DNA from: Phycisphaerales bacterium
GTDB lineage: Bacteria > Planctomycetota > Phycisphaerae > Phycisphaerales > UBA1924
Assembly (NCBI GenBank): GCA_026982335.1
Contig: JALSHH010000045.1
Location: 1-64,000 of the forward strand
Reading direction: 5' to 3'
DNA: 64,000 bases
Part shown: positions 26,455-33,924 of the stretch, in pieces
How positions within the stretch are numbered: position 1 is the stretch's first letter
How the letters are laid out: each line of letters begins with the position of its first letter
The notes under the pieces: generated by a model
The model's input: the letters and a program-made list of their open reading frames with translations, nothing else
Database searches by the model: none
What the model was told of the DNA's origin: nothing
Translations under genes and position numbers: made by a program

Positions 26455-27420
26455 TCAGCGAGTGATGGCTTCGGCGCGTTTGCGGATCGAATCGATTATG
26501 GTGCGGATTTCAGATGCCATGCGGGAGTTGGGGAACTCTTCGATAATTCGTTGCCCGACATCGGCTGCCCGATCCCACGCTTTGTCATTGACGGCAAGCT
26601 TGAACTGCACACCAAGGTTGTCCCGGGCTTTACCGATAACGCCTCGTGCAACTTCTTGGAACTGCTCGGCCTCGTGCTCGGTGAGGTAGTGATCCATTTC
26701 TTTGAGCAGCTCCATGGCTTGGTCGATACGGTCTTCTTGGGCAGCATGGAGAAACTTGCGTTCAATTTCATACTTGTAGCGTTCTTTGGCGATCTCGACG
26801 CGATGTCGCAACCCATCGACGAGTGGTGAATCGTGATAAACCCGAGAAATGCGGGCAGCTTCGGTCATGGCCTGCTCCCATTTGTGCTCAACAATCATCG
26901 TATCAAGCCCAGCGATGGCCTGCTTGACACTCCGGTGCATGGTTTGAGATCGGGCAGCTTCAATCTTGGCGCGGAACTCCTCAGCGTCGGTGCGATACCC
27001 AAACCGCTCAGCAAGCTCGCGCACGAGCACTAACCCGGCGTCCCAGTCTTCGCTCTGGATATCCTCTTCGATGGCTTTGCAGAGCAGGTCGCGCTCTTTA
27101 CGCCGATTGATGACTCGACGGGCATCGTCTGAAAGAATCATGTTCTCATTGAGCGAGTCGACCGCATTGTTGAGATTTTTGAGTTGAGTCCGGATGCGAT
27201 CGGATTCGATGCCTTGCTCGGTGCTTGAAGACGAGCGGGATCGGAGCCCAATGCAGATCGGGAGGGTGGTGATGGTCAGGAGCATCGTGAGGATGCCAAA
27301 GAGGATCCACTGATCATTTTCGGTAAGGAGTCCGCGCATGGCGACGGCGGCCGAGAGTGCGGCGGCAGAGCCATAGATTGCTGCGATCCAACCCGGTGAA
27401 AGAATGCCGTCCTGATCCAT
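26455..27420 (-). CDS. membrane protein with TPR-like helical domain
   Basis: A 321-residue protein that I cannot name. The start at 27420 has GAGGAG upstream. The first 65 residues hold two hydrophobic helices (PGWIAAIYGSAAALSAAVAM and WILFGILTMLLTITTLPICIG). The rest is a helical cytoplasmic or periplasmic domain of repeated units, such as DWDAGLVLVRELAERFG, KWEQAMTEAARISR, RIDQAMELLKEMDHYL and AWDRAADVGQRIIEEFP, each about 40 residues apart. These look like tetratricopeptide-type or similar repeats that bind other proteins. It follows the cupin gene with a gap of 21 bases on the same strand. The function is unknown. Confidence 0.75.
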   Translation of the reverse strand: MDQDGILSPGWIAAIYGSAAALSAAVAMRGLLTENDQWILFGILTMLLTITTLPICIGLRSRSSSSTEQGIESDRIRTQLKNLNNAVDSLNENMILSDDARRVINRRKERDLLCKAIEEDIQSEDWDAGLVLVRELAERFGYRTDAEEFRAKIEAARSQTMHRSVKQAIAGLDTMIVEHKWEQAMTEAARISRVYHDSPLVDGLRHRVEIAKERYKYEIERKFLHAAQEDRIDQAMELLKEMDHYLTEHEAEQFQEVARGVIGKARDNLGVQFKLAVNDKAWDRAADVGQRIIEEFPNSRMASEIRTIIDSIRKRAEAITR

Positions 27421-27441
27421 GAAATTTCTCCTCAACTGGTT

Positions 27442-27819
27442 TCAACTTCCGGGGACATCGCCCCCACAGTTTTGTTCGACAGGGACAAGGCACAGGAATC
27501 GAAATGGCTCGGTCGCCTCATCGGGAACTGTGAACTGGTGAAGCTTGTTGGCGGGTACAAAGACGGTATCACCCGCTTTGATTGAGTGGTAATTGTCCTC
27601 GAGCAGAACGGAGCCAGTACCTGAGACGACGAAGACTTCGTGCTCGTAATCGTGCTGGTGCTTGGGGGTATGCCCACCGGGCTCGACGACGATGGATCGG
27701 AGGGCAAAATGCGGGGCGTTGTGCTCGCGTCCAATCATGACCGCCATCGAGGCACCCTTCGTGCCGTCGAACTCGACAGGGTTCATCTGGGTATCGTAAA
27801 TATTTCGGATTTGGGGCAT
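27442..27819 (-). CDS. small cupin-domain protein
   Basis: A 125-residue single-domain cupin. The start at 27819 (MPQIRNIYD) has GGAG upstream. The two conserved cupin strands are visible: PGGHTPKHQHDYEHEVFVV, with the metal-binding His residues, and IKAGDTVFVPANKLHQF, with the second His. Such proteins bind a metal ion and may act as small isomerases, dioxygenases or sugar/oxalate-binding proteins. The substrate is not predictable. Its neighbour on the same strand, 21 bases away, is the TPR-like membrane protein; its start faces a divergent metallo-beta-lactamase-fold gene. Confidence 0.88.
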   Translation of the reverse strand: MPQIRNIYDTQMNPVEFDGTKGASMAVMIGREHNAPHFALRSIVVEPGGHTPKHQHDYEHEVFVVSGTGSVLLEDNYHSIKAGDTVFVPANKLHQFTVPDEATEPFRFLCLVPVEQNCGGDVPGS

Positions 27820-27880
27820 GATTTTCTCCATAGACAACTATCGGGAGTGGACGAAGTATTCCAATAGATTACCATAGACC

Positions 27881-28555
27881 ATGACCATTGATCCAGCAAA
27901 ACAAATCGGAAAGCCGTGTATCCAGGTGTTCGCACTGGGAGATTTCCAGACCAACTGCATGATTCTCACCCAAGGCGACCCAGAACCCGGAAAATTGTGC
28001 TGGATCGTCGATTGTGGGTATGAACCCGAATCGATGCTCGATGCGATTGCAGAGCAAAGGTTGGTGCCTGAGAAGATCATCCTGACCCATGCCCATGCGG
28101 ATCATATCGCAGGCTTGCTCGAAGCCAGATCGCGGTTTCCCGGGGTACCGATCTTGATGCACAAAGCAGAGGAATCGTGGATGAATGATACGATGCTCAA
28201 TCTGTCCGCAACCCTTGGACTGAGTGTGACAGCACCGGCTCCCGAGTCGTTCCTTGATGATGGCGATACGGTTTCGTTGGAGGATTTGGAGTTTCGGGTG
28301 GTGCATACACCGGGGCATTCGCCGGGGAGCATTTCGTTGATTCATGAGCCGAGCAAACTGGCGTTTGTGGGTGATACGCTCTTTGCGGGGTCGATCGGGC
28401 GGACGGATTTTCCGGGGTCGAGCTTTGAGACGCTTGAGAAGTCGATCAAGGAGAAGTTGTATGTGCTTGATCCTGAGACGGTGTGTTTTCCGGGGCATGG
28501 GCCTGCGACGACCGTTGGGCGGGAGATGAGTTCCAACCCGTTTGTGCATGGGTGA
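27881..28555 (+). CDS. MBL-fold metallo-hydrolase (glyoxalase II-like)
   Basis: A 224-residue protein with the metallo-beta-lactamase motif THAHADHIAG (His70, His72, Asp74 and His75), the second His in RVVHTPGHSPGS, the bridging Asp in AFVGDTLFAGSIGRTDF and the last His in FPGHGPATTVG. These are the metal ligands of the glyoxalase II-like group, which hydrolyse thioesters such as S-D-lactoylglutathione. The small size and the absence of the long C-terminal substrate-binding domain suggest a general hydrolase instead. It ends near a GC-rich hairpin that also serves the convergent DinB-like gene. Confidence 0.9.
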   Translation: MTIDPAKQIGKPCIQVFALGDFQTNCMILTQGDPEPGKLCWIVDCGYEPESMLDAIAEQRLVPEKIILTHAHADHIAGLLEARSRFPGVPILMHKAEESWMNDTMLNLSATLGLSVTAPAPESFLDDGDTVSLEDLEFRVVHTPGHSPGSISLIHEPSKLAFVGDTLFAGSIGRTDFPGSSFETLEKSIKEKLYVLDPETVCFPGHGPATTVGREMSSNPFVHG

Positions 28556-28601
28556 GATGGCTAAAGAAGAGTAGGAGAAGACCCCCTCCGCCCTTCGGGC
28601 A

Positions 28602-28625
28602 CCTCCCCCGGAAGCCCGGGGGAGG
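28602..28625. repeat. GC-rich palindromic hairpin (repeat-like) between two convergent genes
   Basis: A 10-base-pair perfect stem, CCTCCCCCGG / CCGGGGGAGG, with an AAGC loop. A second small hairpin, GCCC-TTC-GGGC, lies just before it at 28590-28600. The pair sits between the ends of two convergent genes (28555 and 28637). It has no T-run, so it may be a bidirectional terminator or a member of an interspersed palindrome family; the surrounding bases (CCCTCCGCCCTTCGGGC) look like repeated non-coding DNA known from other bacteria. That last point is from memory, not computed. Confidence 0.55.
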
Positions 28626-28636
28626 AGAGTTGCCGT

Positions 28637-29179
28637 TTACATTGCGCTGCCCAGGCCGATGGCTCTGCGCCAGGTGGAGACTTGGCCGAGGTGGAACATG
28701 GGGTGGTTATGGAGGAGGAACATGAGCATGACGCCATTGGTTCCGAAAGCGTCTTTGAAACCTTCGCTGCCTTGGATCTCTTGGGCGAGGAAGTCGTCGT
28801 CGAGGGTCTTGGCGAACTCCACAAGGGCGGCGTAGGCCTTCTTGTAGTTCGTGACGACTTCGTCGAGGGAAGGATAGATGGTGTTGTCTGGATCGTTCTG
28901 GCAATCGACGCCGTGCATGAAGAGGCCGTTGTAGGATTCGGGGACTGCTGCGGTTGACGGATCGCCTTTGAGTATCCCAATGACCATTTGCGGATAGATT
29001 GAGAGATGCCCGTAGACGAATACGGGGTGGTTGCAGTTAATCGGTTGGCCGTCTTTGACGGGGAACTGCCCGGCAGTCTTGGGGTCGATGTCTTTGAGGA
29101 GCCCTTCGCCGAGGAACTCGACGCGTGCTCGGCCGGTGACGATGAGGGTGCTGATCTGATTGGTGCTGGTCTGTGTCAT
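28637..29179 (-). CDS. DinB-superfamily protein
   Basis: About 180 residues of mixed helices with the character of the DinB/YfiT superfamily: a first helix with FLGEGLLKDIDPKTAG, a conserved INCNHPVFVYGHLSIYP block with His, and MFLLHNHPMFHLGQVSTWRR at the C-terminus, which would supply three His metal ligands. Such proteins are metal-dependent enzymes or thiol transferases of mostly unknown function. The start at 29179 (MTQTSTNQ) lies 9 bases after GGAAAC. It lies 42 bases downstream of a ThiF-like gene on the same strand and could share its operon. Confidence 0.8.
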   Translation of the reverse strand: MTQTSTNQISTLIVTGRARVEFLGEGLLKDIDPKTAGQFPVKDGQPINCNHPVFVYGHLSIYPQMVIGILKGDPSTAAVPESYNGLFMHGVDCQNDPDNTIYPSLDEVVTNYKKAYAALVEFAKTLDDDFLAQEIQGSEGFKDAFGTNGVMLMFLLHNHPMFHLGQVSTWRRAIGLGSAM

Positions 29180-29221
29180 TGTTTGTTTCCTTTTTTCTTG
29201 CACTTGTTTCCAACTGATTGG

Positions 29222-30277
29222 TTAGCAACCAATATAGCGGGCGTAGAGCGTTCGGGCAAGGGCGGGGTCGTCGATTCCGTCGAAAATGGCTCGCCCGTCG
29301 TGGAATACGGTCAAACCGATGTCGGACTCGGATAATCGTCCCTTCACCATGAACCCGGTGGTCTCGAAGGTGCCTTGCGTGCTCAGAGACTCGGCGAGTT
29401 GGGACAGGGCGATGGGTGTGCGGGTGTGTGGGTTGATCTGGATGGCGGCTCGGCCACAGATTGAGAGGGTTTCTTCGTCCTCGCGGTCGAGGAACTCGAA
29501 ATCTCGCTTCGCACAGCATGGGCATTGTGGGTCTTTGAGCTCGGCGAGGTCGATCCGGCGACGCTGACCTTCCCAGAGATCGAACTCGAGCATCGACCCC
29601 ATCACACGGTCCTTGGCCCCGATGAGGAGTTTGAGGGCTTCGCTGGCTTGGTAGGAGGCGATGATGGCGCTGACGGGTGCGAAGACGCCTGCGGTTTCGC
29701 AGGTGGGTTGCGACCCCGGCGGGGGCGGCGAGTTGAAGAGGCATCGCAGGCATGGGGTTTGCCCGGGCATAAACACCGCAGCCATGCCGGTGGTTCCGAT
29801 GGCGCCGCCATAGATGTAGGGGATGGCGTGCATCACTGAGAGGTCATTGATGAGAAAGCGGGTCTCGAAGTTGTCGGTGCCGTCGAGGAGGATGTCGGGT
29901 TTGCGGAACTTGCCGTGGAGGACGATGTGCTCAGCGTCGTAGGCCCCGAAGTCGGCGACGACTGCTTCGATCTCGATCTCTGGATTGACCGCGTTGAGTC
30001 GTTGCTTGGCCGCTTGAGCTTTGGGGAGTTGGTTCTTCGCGTCGGCATCGCAGAACAGGGTTTGGCGGTGGAGGTTGGAGTATTCGACAAGATCGCGGTC
30101 GATGAGGGTGAGTTTGCCAACACCTGCGCGGGCGAGGAGATCGGCGCTCGGACAGCCTAGGGCACCGCATCCGACGATCATGGCGTGGGAGTTGGCCAAT
30201 CGGTCTTGGGCGGATTGATCCCAGAAGGGGAGCTTGAGTTGGCGGATATATCTTGGGTTTGGGGTTGGGTCTGGCAC
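29222..30277 (-). CDS. ThiF/MoeB-type E1-like adenylyltransferase
   Basis: An E1-like enzyme that adenylates the C-terminal Gly of a ubiquitin-like sulfur-carrier protein such as ThiS or MoaD. The 351-residue protein has the nucleotide motif MIVGCGALGCPSADLLARAG (shown here as VGCGALG), then IDRDLVEYSNLHRQTLF, which is the ATP-binding site, and YGGAIGTTGMAAVFMPG, typical of MoeB. Two CxxC pairs, CLRC and CPCC, likely bind zinc. The last 70 residues form an additional domain I do not recognise; it is not rhodanese-like by eye. The sulfur carrier protein is not in the window. An acetyltransferase gene starts 34 bases beyond its start, in the opposite direction. Confidence 0.9.
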   Translation of the reverse strand: MPDPTPNPRYIRQLKLPFWDQSAQDRLANSHAMIVGCGALGCPSADLLARAGVGKLTLIDRDLVEYSNLHRQTLFCDADAKNQLPKAQAAKQRLNAVNPEIEIEAVVADFGAYDAEHIVLHGKFRKPDILLDGTDNFETRFLINDLSVMHAIPYIYGGAIGTTGMAAVFMPGQTPCLRCLFNSPPPPGSQPTCETAGVFAPVSAIIASYQASEALKLLIGAKDRVMGSMLEFDLWEGQRRRIDLAELKDPQCPCCAKRDFEFLDREDEETLSICGRAAIQINPHTRTPIALSQLAESLSTQGTFETTGFMVKGRLSESDIGLTVFHDGRAIFDGIDDPALARTLYARYIGC

Positions 30278-30310
30278 GCGGGATTGTATTCAGTGTGCTA
30301 TGGTGTGCCC

Positions 30311-31009
30311 ATGACCCACTGCGCTTCTGAGAACTTATTCCCCGCTGAGGGGGTTGGCTGGTCGGCTCCTGAGCCGTTGCCCTTGTCGTTTGAATCGGAG
30401 CGATTGGTGATCCGGGCGTATACGGCGGATGATGTGGTCGAGATGCAGCGGGTGATTGCCGAATCGCGTGAGCATCTGATTCCGTGGCTGCCTTGGTGCA
30501 AGACGGGGCATCTGGATGTGGAGTCGTCGCTGGCCGAGGTGATGGGGTGGCGGATGGAGTTTCGCAAGCCGATGGTACTCAATCGAATGGTCTTGGGTGT
30601 GTATCTCAAAGAAACTGGCGAGTTGGTTGGCGGGTCGGGCATCCATGACATCCGGCGTGATACGGCTTCGTGCGAAACCGGGTATTGGATATCGCCCAAC
30701 CATACCCGCCGGGGGTACGCCCTTGAAGCGTGCTGTCGAACGATCAGTTGGGCGCTGGGATCGCAGGCATCGGGTGGGATGGGGCTGCGCCGGGTTCGGG
30801 TGTATACCTCGGATCAGAACGAGGCATCGGCGAAGCTTTGCGAGAAACTCGGGATCACGGCCGAGGTGCATCAGCGCGATGACTACTTTGTCGAAAGCGT
30901 TGGATTGACGACTCGGCTTGGGTGGGGTGTGCTTGCCCGCGAGTGGGATTGCGAAAGACACTGTGCCCGGGTAAGGATCAAAGGTAGGATCAGGCGCGGA
31001 TTAGGGTGA
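30311..31009 (+). CDS. GNAT-family N-acetyltransferase (RimJ/RimL-like)
   Basis: A 232-residue acetyl-CoA-dependent acetyltransferase. The start at 30311 (MTHCASENLF) is the first ATG that keeps the N-terminus of the fold. Motifs are SERLVIRAYTADDVVEMQRV (the first strand and helix), TGELVGGSGIHDI and WISPNHTRRGYALEACCRTI, which contains the Q/RxxGxA-type acetyl-CoA loop. RimJ/RimL enzymes acetylate ribosomal proteins, but many others in this group act on small amines, so the substrate is open. Its end overlaps the convergent phosphoesterase gene by 20 bases. Confidence 0.88.
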   Translation: MTHCASENLFPAEGVGWSAPEPLPLSFESERLVIRAYTADDVVEMQRVIAESREHLIPWLPWCKTGHLDVESSLAEVMGWRMEFRKPMVLNRMVLGVYLKETGELVGGSGIHDIRRDTASCETGYWISPNHTRRGYALEACCRTISWALGSQASGGMGLRRVRVYTSDQNEASAKLCEKLGITAEVHQRDDYFVESVGLTTRLGWGVLAREWDCERHCARVRIKGRIRRGLG

Positions 31010-32234
31010 TGACTGAAATCTCAGGCGGCACCCCGACACGGACAGGGAGCAGGGACATGCCGACACCTCGGGAGATATGAACGGGGAAGGCGGGGCCTTG
31101 AACCAATCCTCCTGCGTACTTTGATCCGAATCGACTTGGGACAATCGGGGTGCCGAGGAATGGGATACGGACTTGCCCGCCGTGGGTGTGTCCTGAGCAC
31201 ATCAGGTCGATCTTTGGCGCGTTTGGCTCGGTGAGCGCTTTGAGCTCTGCGCAATCCGGGTTGTGAGCGAGAACAATGGTTGCCGAGTGGTTGATGACCT
31301 CACGGAAGGCGTTGGCGGGGTCTACATAGTCGTCGGTCAGATCGCCGAGCCCGACGAGGGCCAGTGATCCTGCTCCGGGATCATGGAAGGTGATCTTGCG
31401 TGTTTTGGGATCGATCCAGAGACGATTGTTATCGATCATGTGGACGCCTTGGGCGCGCAGGGCATGGGACATATCGTTTCCATCACCCCACCAATCATGA
31501 TTGCCCAGCACCCCCACCGCTGCGATGGTGACATGTTCGACGAGTGGATTGCAGAGCTCGGCGGCGCGTTGGTTGTCTTTGGTGCCATCGTGGACATGAT
31601 CACCAGTGAGGAAGACGAGATCGGGTTGCTCGGCGATGGCGAGGGCATAGGCCTGCTCGATGAATGAGGTTGGGATGCGCGGGCCCAAATGAGTGTCAGC
31701 GACCTGGACGATCTTGAGTCCATCGAACAATGGATCAAGCCTTTTGATAGGGATGCTGTATCGACGGATCTTGATCGACCATGGCTCGATCAAGGTGGCA
31801 TATCCCGGAGCTGCAGCGGCACCAATGGTGATAGCACCAATCGCGGCATTGCACATGAAGGCGCGTCGGGATGGGGCAGGGACTTGGGATTGAATCGGAG
31901 ATGGCGTTCTCTGATGTTGGCGATGAACCCACTTTGTGCGCAGGCGCAAGACGATGAGAAAACATCCGATCCAGATGAACCAGGCAAGTGCGTTGGCAGC
32001 AATGATCCCGAGGGGATGATCGCGGATTCCAGAGAGTCCAAAGGTGTAAAGCGTGACCCAGCCGGGGAGGGCTGCGATATAGCCTGTGTTGGCGATGATG
32101 CGGACGAAGCCGTCAATATGATAAGTCCACGAAGCAATGCCTGATGTGCTTCCGATAACGGTGGCAATGAACCAAACCACTGCTCCGCAAAACGGGGCTT
32201 TTGTCAACACATCGGAGGTCTCTGGCATGGTCAT
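30990..32234 (-). CDS. membrane-anchored metallophosphoesterase
   Basis: About 414 residues. The start is placed at 32234 because the rpsG terminator lies at 32278-32313 and the frame upstream crosses it. Four hydrophobic helices (residues 10-115, e.g. FCGAVVWFIATVIGS and GYIAALPGWVTLYTFGL) precede a twin-Arg-like RRAFMCNAAIGAITIG stretch. The catalytic domain has VADTHLG, TGDHVHD, GNHDWWGD and SGHTHGGQVRIP, all metal-binding motifs of the calcineurin-like phosphoesterase family (YkuE/PA2982 type). It probably hydrolyses phosphodiesters at the membrane; lipid A or UDP-diacylglucosamine-like substrates are possible but not shown. Confidence 0.9.
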   Translation of the reverse strand: MTMPETSDVLTKAPFCGAVVWFIATVIGSTSGIASWTYHIDGFVRIIANTGYIAALPGWVTLYTFGLSGIRDHPLGIIAANALAWFIWIGCFLIVLRLRTKWVHRQHQRTPSPIQSQVPAPSRRAFMCNAAIGAITIGAAAAPGYATLIEPWSIKIRRYSIPIKRLDPLFDGLKIVQVADTHLGPRIPTSFIEQAYALAIAEQPDLVFLTGDHVHDGTKDNQRAAELCNPLVEHVTIAAVGVLGNHDWWGDGNDMSHALRAQGVHMIDNNRLWIDPKTRKITFHDPGAGSLALVGLGDLTDDYVDPANAFREVINHSATIVLAHNPDCAELKALTEPNAPKIDLMCSGHTHGGQVRIPFLGTPIVPSRFGSKYAGGLVQGPAFPVHISRGVGMSLLPVRVGVPPEISVITLIRA

Positions 32235-32277
32235 TGGATCCGTACTGATTCCGGGCAATCTTGGATCATGCGAATCC

Positions 32278-32313
32278 AGAAAAAAGCCCAGAACGGGTGA
32301 TGCTCTGGGCTTT
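32278..32313 (-). terminator. intrinsic terminator after rpsG
   Basis: A 10-base-pair perfect stem, AAAGCCCAGA / TCTGGGCTTT, with an 11-base loop, followed on the minus strand by a T-run (T6). It lies 36 bases after the rpsG stop, before the phosphoesterase gene, so fusA or tuf does not follow rpsG in one transcript here. Confidence 0.9.
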
Positions 32314-32348
32314 ATATCGGTTGTTTTCGCAGGTGATTTGAGGGGCAA

Positions 32349-32849
32349 TCAGCGTGCGAAGTGAGCGAACGCCTTGTTTGCCTCGGCCATTCTATGGGTT
32401 TGATCGCGGGTATTCATGGCTTTGCCTTCATTGCGTGATGCAGCCCAAAGTTCGTCGGCGAGTTTCAGATGGGTTGGTCGCCCTTTTTCACTACGAACGG
32501 CTGTGATAATCCACCGAAAGGCCAGTGCTTGCTGGCGATTTGCCGGAACCTGCATTGGAACCTGGTAGTTTGCACCACCGATGCGCTTCGAGCGAACTTC
32601 GAGGAATGGCTTCACATTGGCAATGGCACGAAGAAAAATATCGCGTCCATCTTTGATCCCTTCGGCTTCAGCCTCCTTATTGCCAACAAGCCGTTTGTCG
32701 ATTTCTTCAAGTGCGCTATAAACAACACGCTGGGCAGAGGTCTTACGCCCATCAAGCATCATGCAGTTGATGAACTTGGCAATGACTTTGTCGCCGTACT
32801 TTGGATCAGGACGAAGCTGTGCTTCTGAGTTTGTGATTCGACCAGCCAT
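32349..32849 (-). CDS. rpsG: 30S ribosomal protein S7
   Basis: S7 is the primary binding protein of the 3' major domain of 16S rRNA. The 166-residue protein has the conserved DPKYGDKVIAKFINCMMLDG start and ALAFRWIITAVRSEKGRP; the C-terminal helix contains RDQTHRMAEANKAFAHFAR. It is about 10 residues longer than usual. It follows rpsL on the minus strand with a 125-base gap that holds a strong terminator. In most bacteria fusA and tuf follow; here a terminator and a phosphoesterase gene follow instead. Confidence 0.97.
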   Translation of the reverse strand: MAGRITNSEAQLRPDPKYGDKVIAKFINCMMLDGRKTSAQRVVYSALEEIDKRLVGNKEAEAEGIKDGRDIFLRAIANVKPFLEVRSKRIGGANYQVPMQVPANRQQALAFRWIITAVRSEKGRPTHLKLADELWAASRNEGKAMNTRDQTHRMAEANKAFAHFAR

Positions 32850-32925
32850 GGTATCTCCTTGAGGCTCATCTGCTCTTGCGAGCGCTGTTCACCCTGCTCG
32901 TTTGCTCTGCAGGATTACTTGCCAG

Positions 32926-32952
32926 AAAAAACGCATCGCAACACGCGATGCG
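32926..32952 (-). terminator. intrinsic terminator between rpsL and rpsG
   Basis: A perfect 8-base-pair stem, CGCATCGC / GCGATGCG, with a 5-base loop (ACACA on the plus strand), followed on the minus strand by six T. It starts 22 bases after the rpsL stop. It looks like a full terminator rather than a weak hairpin. Confidence 0.9.
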
Positions 32953-32974
32953 CCAATATGAAAACTTGATTCGA

Positions 32975-33349
32975 TCAGGATTTGCCCTTTTTAGCACCAT
33001 ATTTGGATCGTCCCTGCTTGCGATCATCAACACCAAGGCAATCAAGTGCGCCGCGAACGACATGATAGCGGACACCGGGAAGGTCACGGACTCGTCCGCC
33101 GCGGACGAGAACAATGGAGTGCTCCTGAAGGTTGTGTCCTTCGCCCCCGATGTATGCCGTGACTTCCTTGCCATTGGAGAGACGGACACGAGCAATTTTC
33201 CGGAGTGCAGAGTTCGGCTTCTTGGGTGTTGTTGTCTTGACGGTAAGGCATACACCCCGACGCTGAGGACAGTTCTCCATATCACGAGAATACGATTTCA
33301 CGGCTGGAGTCTTGCGTGGTTTGCGGATGAGCTGATTGATCGTCGGCAT
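32975..33349 (-). CDS. rpsL: 30S ribosomal protein S12
   Basis: S12 lies at the decoding centre and controls accuracy; mutations in it give streptomycin resistance. The 124-residue protein begins [12 protein letters not shown], which is typical. Conserved blocks are [39 protein letters not shown] and [27 protein letters not shown] carries Lys at the position of the usual streptomycin-sensitive Lys43. A 70-base leader with two hairpins precedes it. It comes before rpsG in the same orientation. Confidence 0.97.
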   Translation of the reverse strand: MPTINQLIRKPRKTPAVKSYSRDMENCPQRRGVCLTVKTTTPKKPNSALRKIARVRLSNGKEVTAYIGGEGHNLQEHSIVLVRGGRVRDLPGVRYHVVRGALDCLGVDDRKQGRSKYGAKKGKS

Positions 33350-33379
33350 GCGTCTATATCCCGTTTCGTACCTTAGAGC

Positions 33380-33419
33380 GTCCACACCGCGTGGACAGAC
33401 CACGACCGTTCTTCGGTCG
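33380..33419 (-). promoter_or_regulatory. rpsL leader with two hairpins
   Basis: On the minus strand the rpsL leader contains CGACCG-5 bases-CGGTCG (33403-33419), then GTCCAC-5 bases-GTGGAC (33380-33396). Both are perfect 6-base-pair stems within about 70 bases of the ATG. Leader structures that bind a ribosomal protein for feedback control are known for this operon in other bacteria, but the match here is only by position. Confidence 0.4.
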
Positions 33420-33426
33420 GGCAGGA

Positions 33427-33454
33427 AGTGTAGCGCACCAAATCAGGGAAGCAA
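33427..33454 (-). promoter_or_regulatory. candidate promoter of rpsL
   Basis: On the minus strand TTGCTT (33454-33449) and TACACT (33432-33427) are separated by 16 bases. The expected transcript start is about 33420, which leaves a leader of about 70 bases to the ATG at 33349. Confidence 0.5.
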
Positions 33455-33525
33455 GGGCAAAAACGCGAGAAAGGGGGAGGCAAAAACGAAAGTTTTCAGG
33501 TGATGACAGGGGCTAGGATCATCGC

Positions 33526-33870
33526 ATGACTCAGCCCCCCTTGGCCAAAAAACATGAACTTCCCGCGGATATGACCGTTCGCCAGTTTCAGGAACTGATC
33601 CGTAAACGATATTTTGCCTCGGACAAGGCTCGGGGAACAGCGGGAACTTTTTTGTACCTGACCGAAGAGTTCGGGGAGTTGGCAACGGCGTTGGCAAACA
33701 ATAACCGCCCAAACCGCCCGCCTAGTGAAGCCGAGAAGGCAAATCTGGAAGAGGAGTTCGCCGATGTGCTCGCTTGGCTGGCGACGCTGGCGAATATCAA
33801 TGGGGTAGACTTGGCCGCGACGCTGGTGAAATACACGGATCCGAATCGAGTGCAAGGAATCAAAGATTGA
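33526..33870 (+). CDS. MazG-like nucleotide pyrophosphohydrolase
   Basis: A 114-residue all-alpha NTP pyrophosphatase-type protein. The family motif is EEFGELATALAN followed by EEEFADVLAWLATLAN, with the acidic residues that bind magnesium. Such single-domain proteins remove pyrophosphate from damaged or unwanted nucleoside triphosphates. It is preceded by the divergent rpsL promoter region and followed by the convergent SpoIIE phosphatase, with a 54-base gap. Which nucleotide it prefers is unknown. Confidence 0.9.
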   Translation: MTQPPLAKKHELPADMTVRQFQELIRKRYFASDKARGTAGTFLYLTEEFGELATALANNNRPNRPPSEAEKANLEEEFADVLAWLATLANINGVDLAATLVKYTDPNRVQGIKD

Positions 33871-33924
33871 GTGGTACAGACTCCGAAACGAAGCTCAGAT
33901 CTGGCGAATTTCAGGTTAAATGCA

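Noticed and set aside
27869-28549. A 226-residue minus-strand frame opposite the MBL-fold gene
   Set aside because: The MBL motifs prove the plus strand; the antisense frame has no family features.
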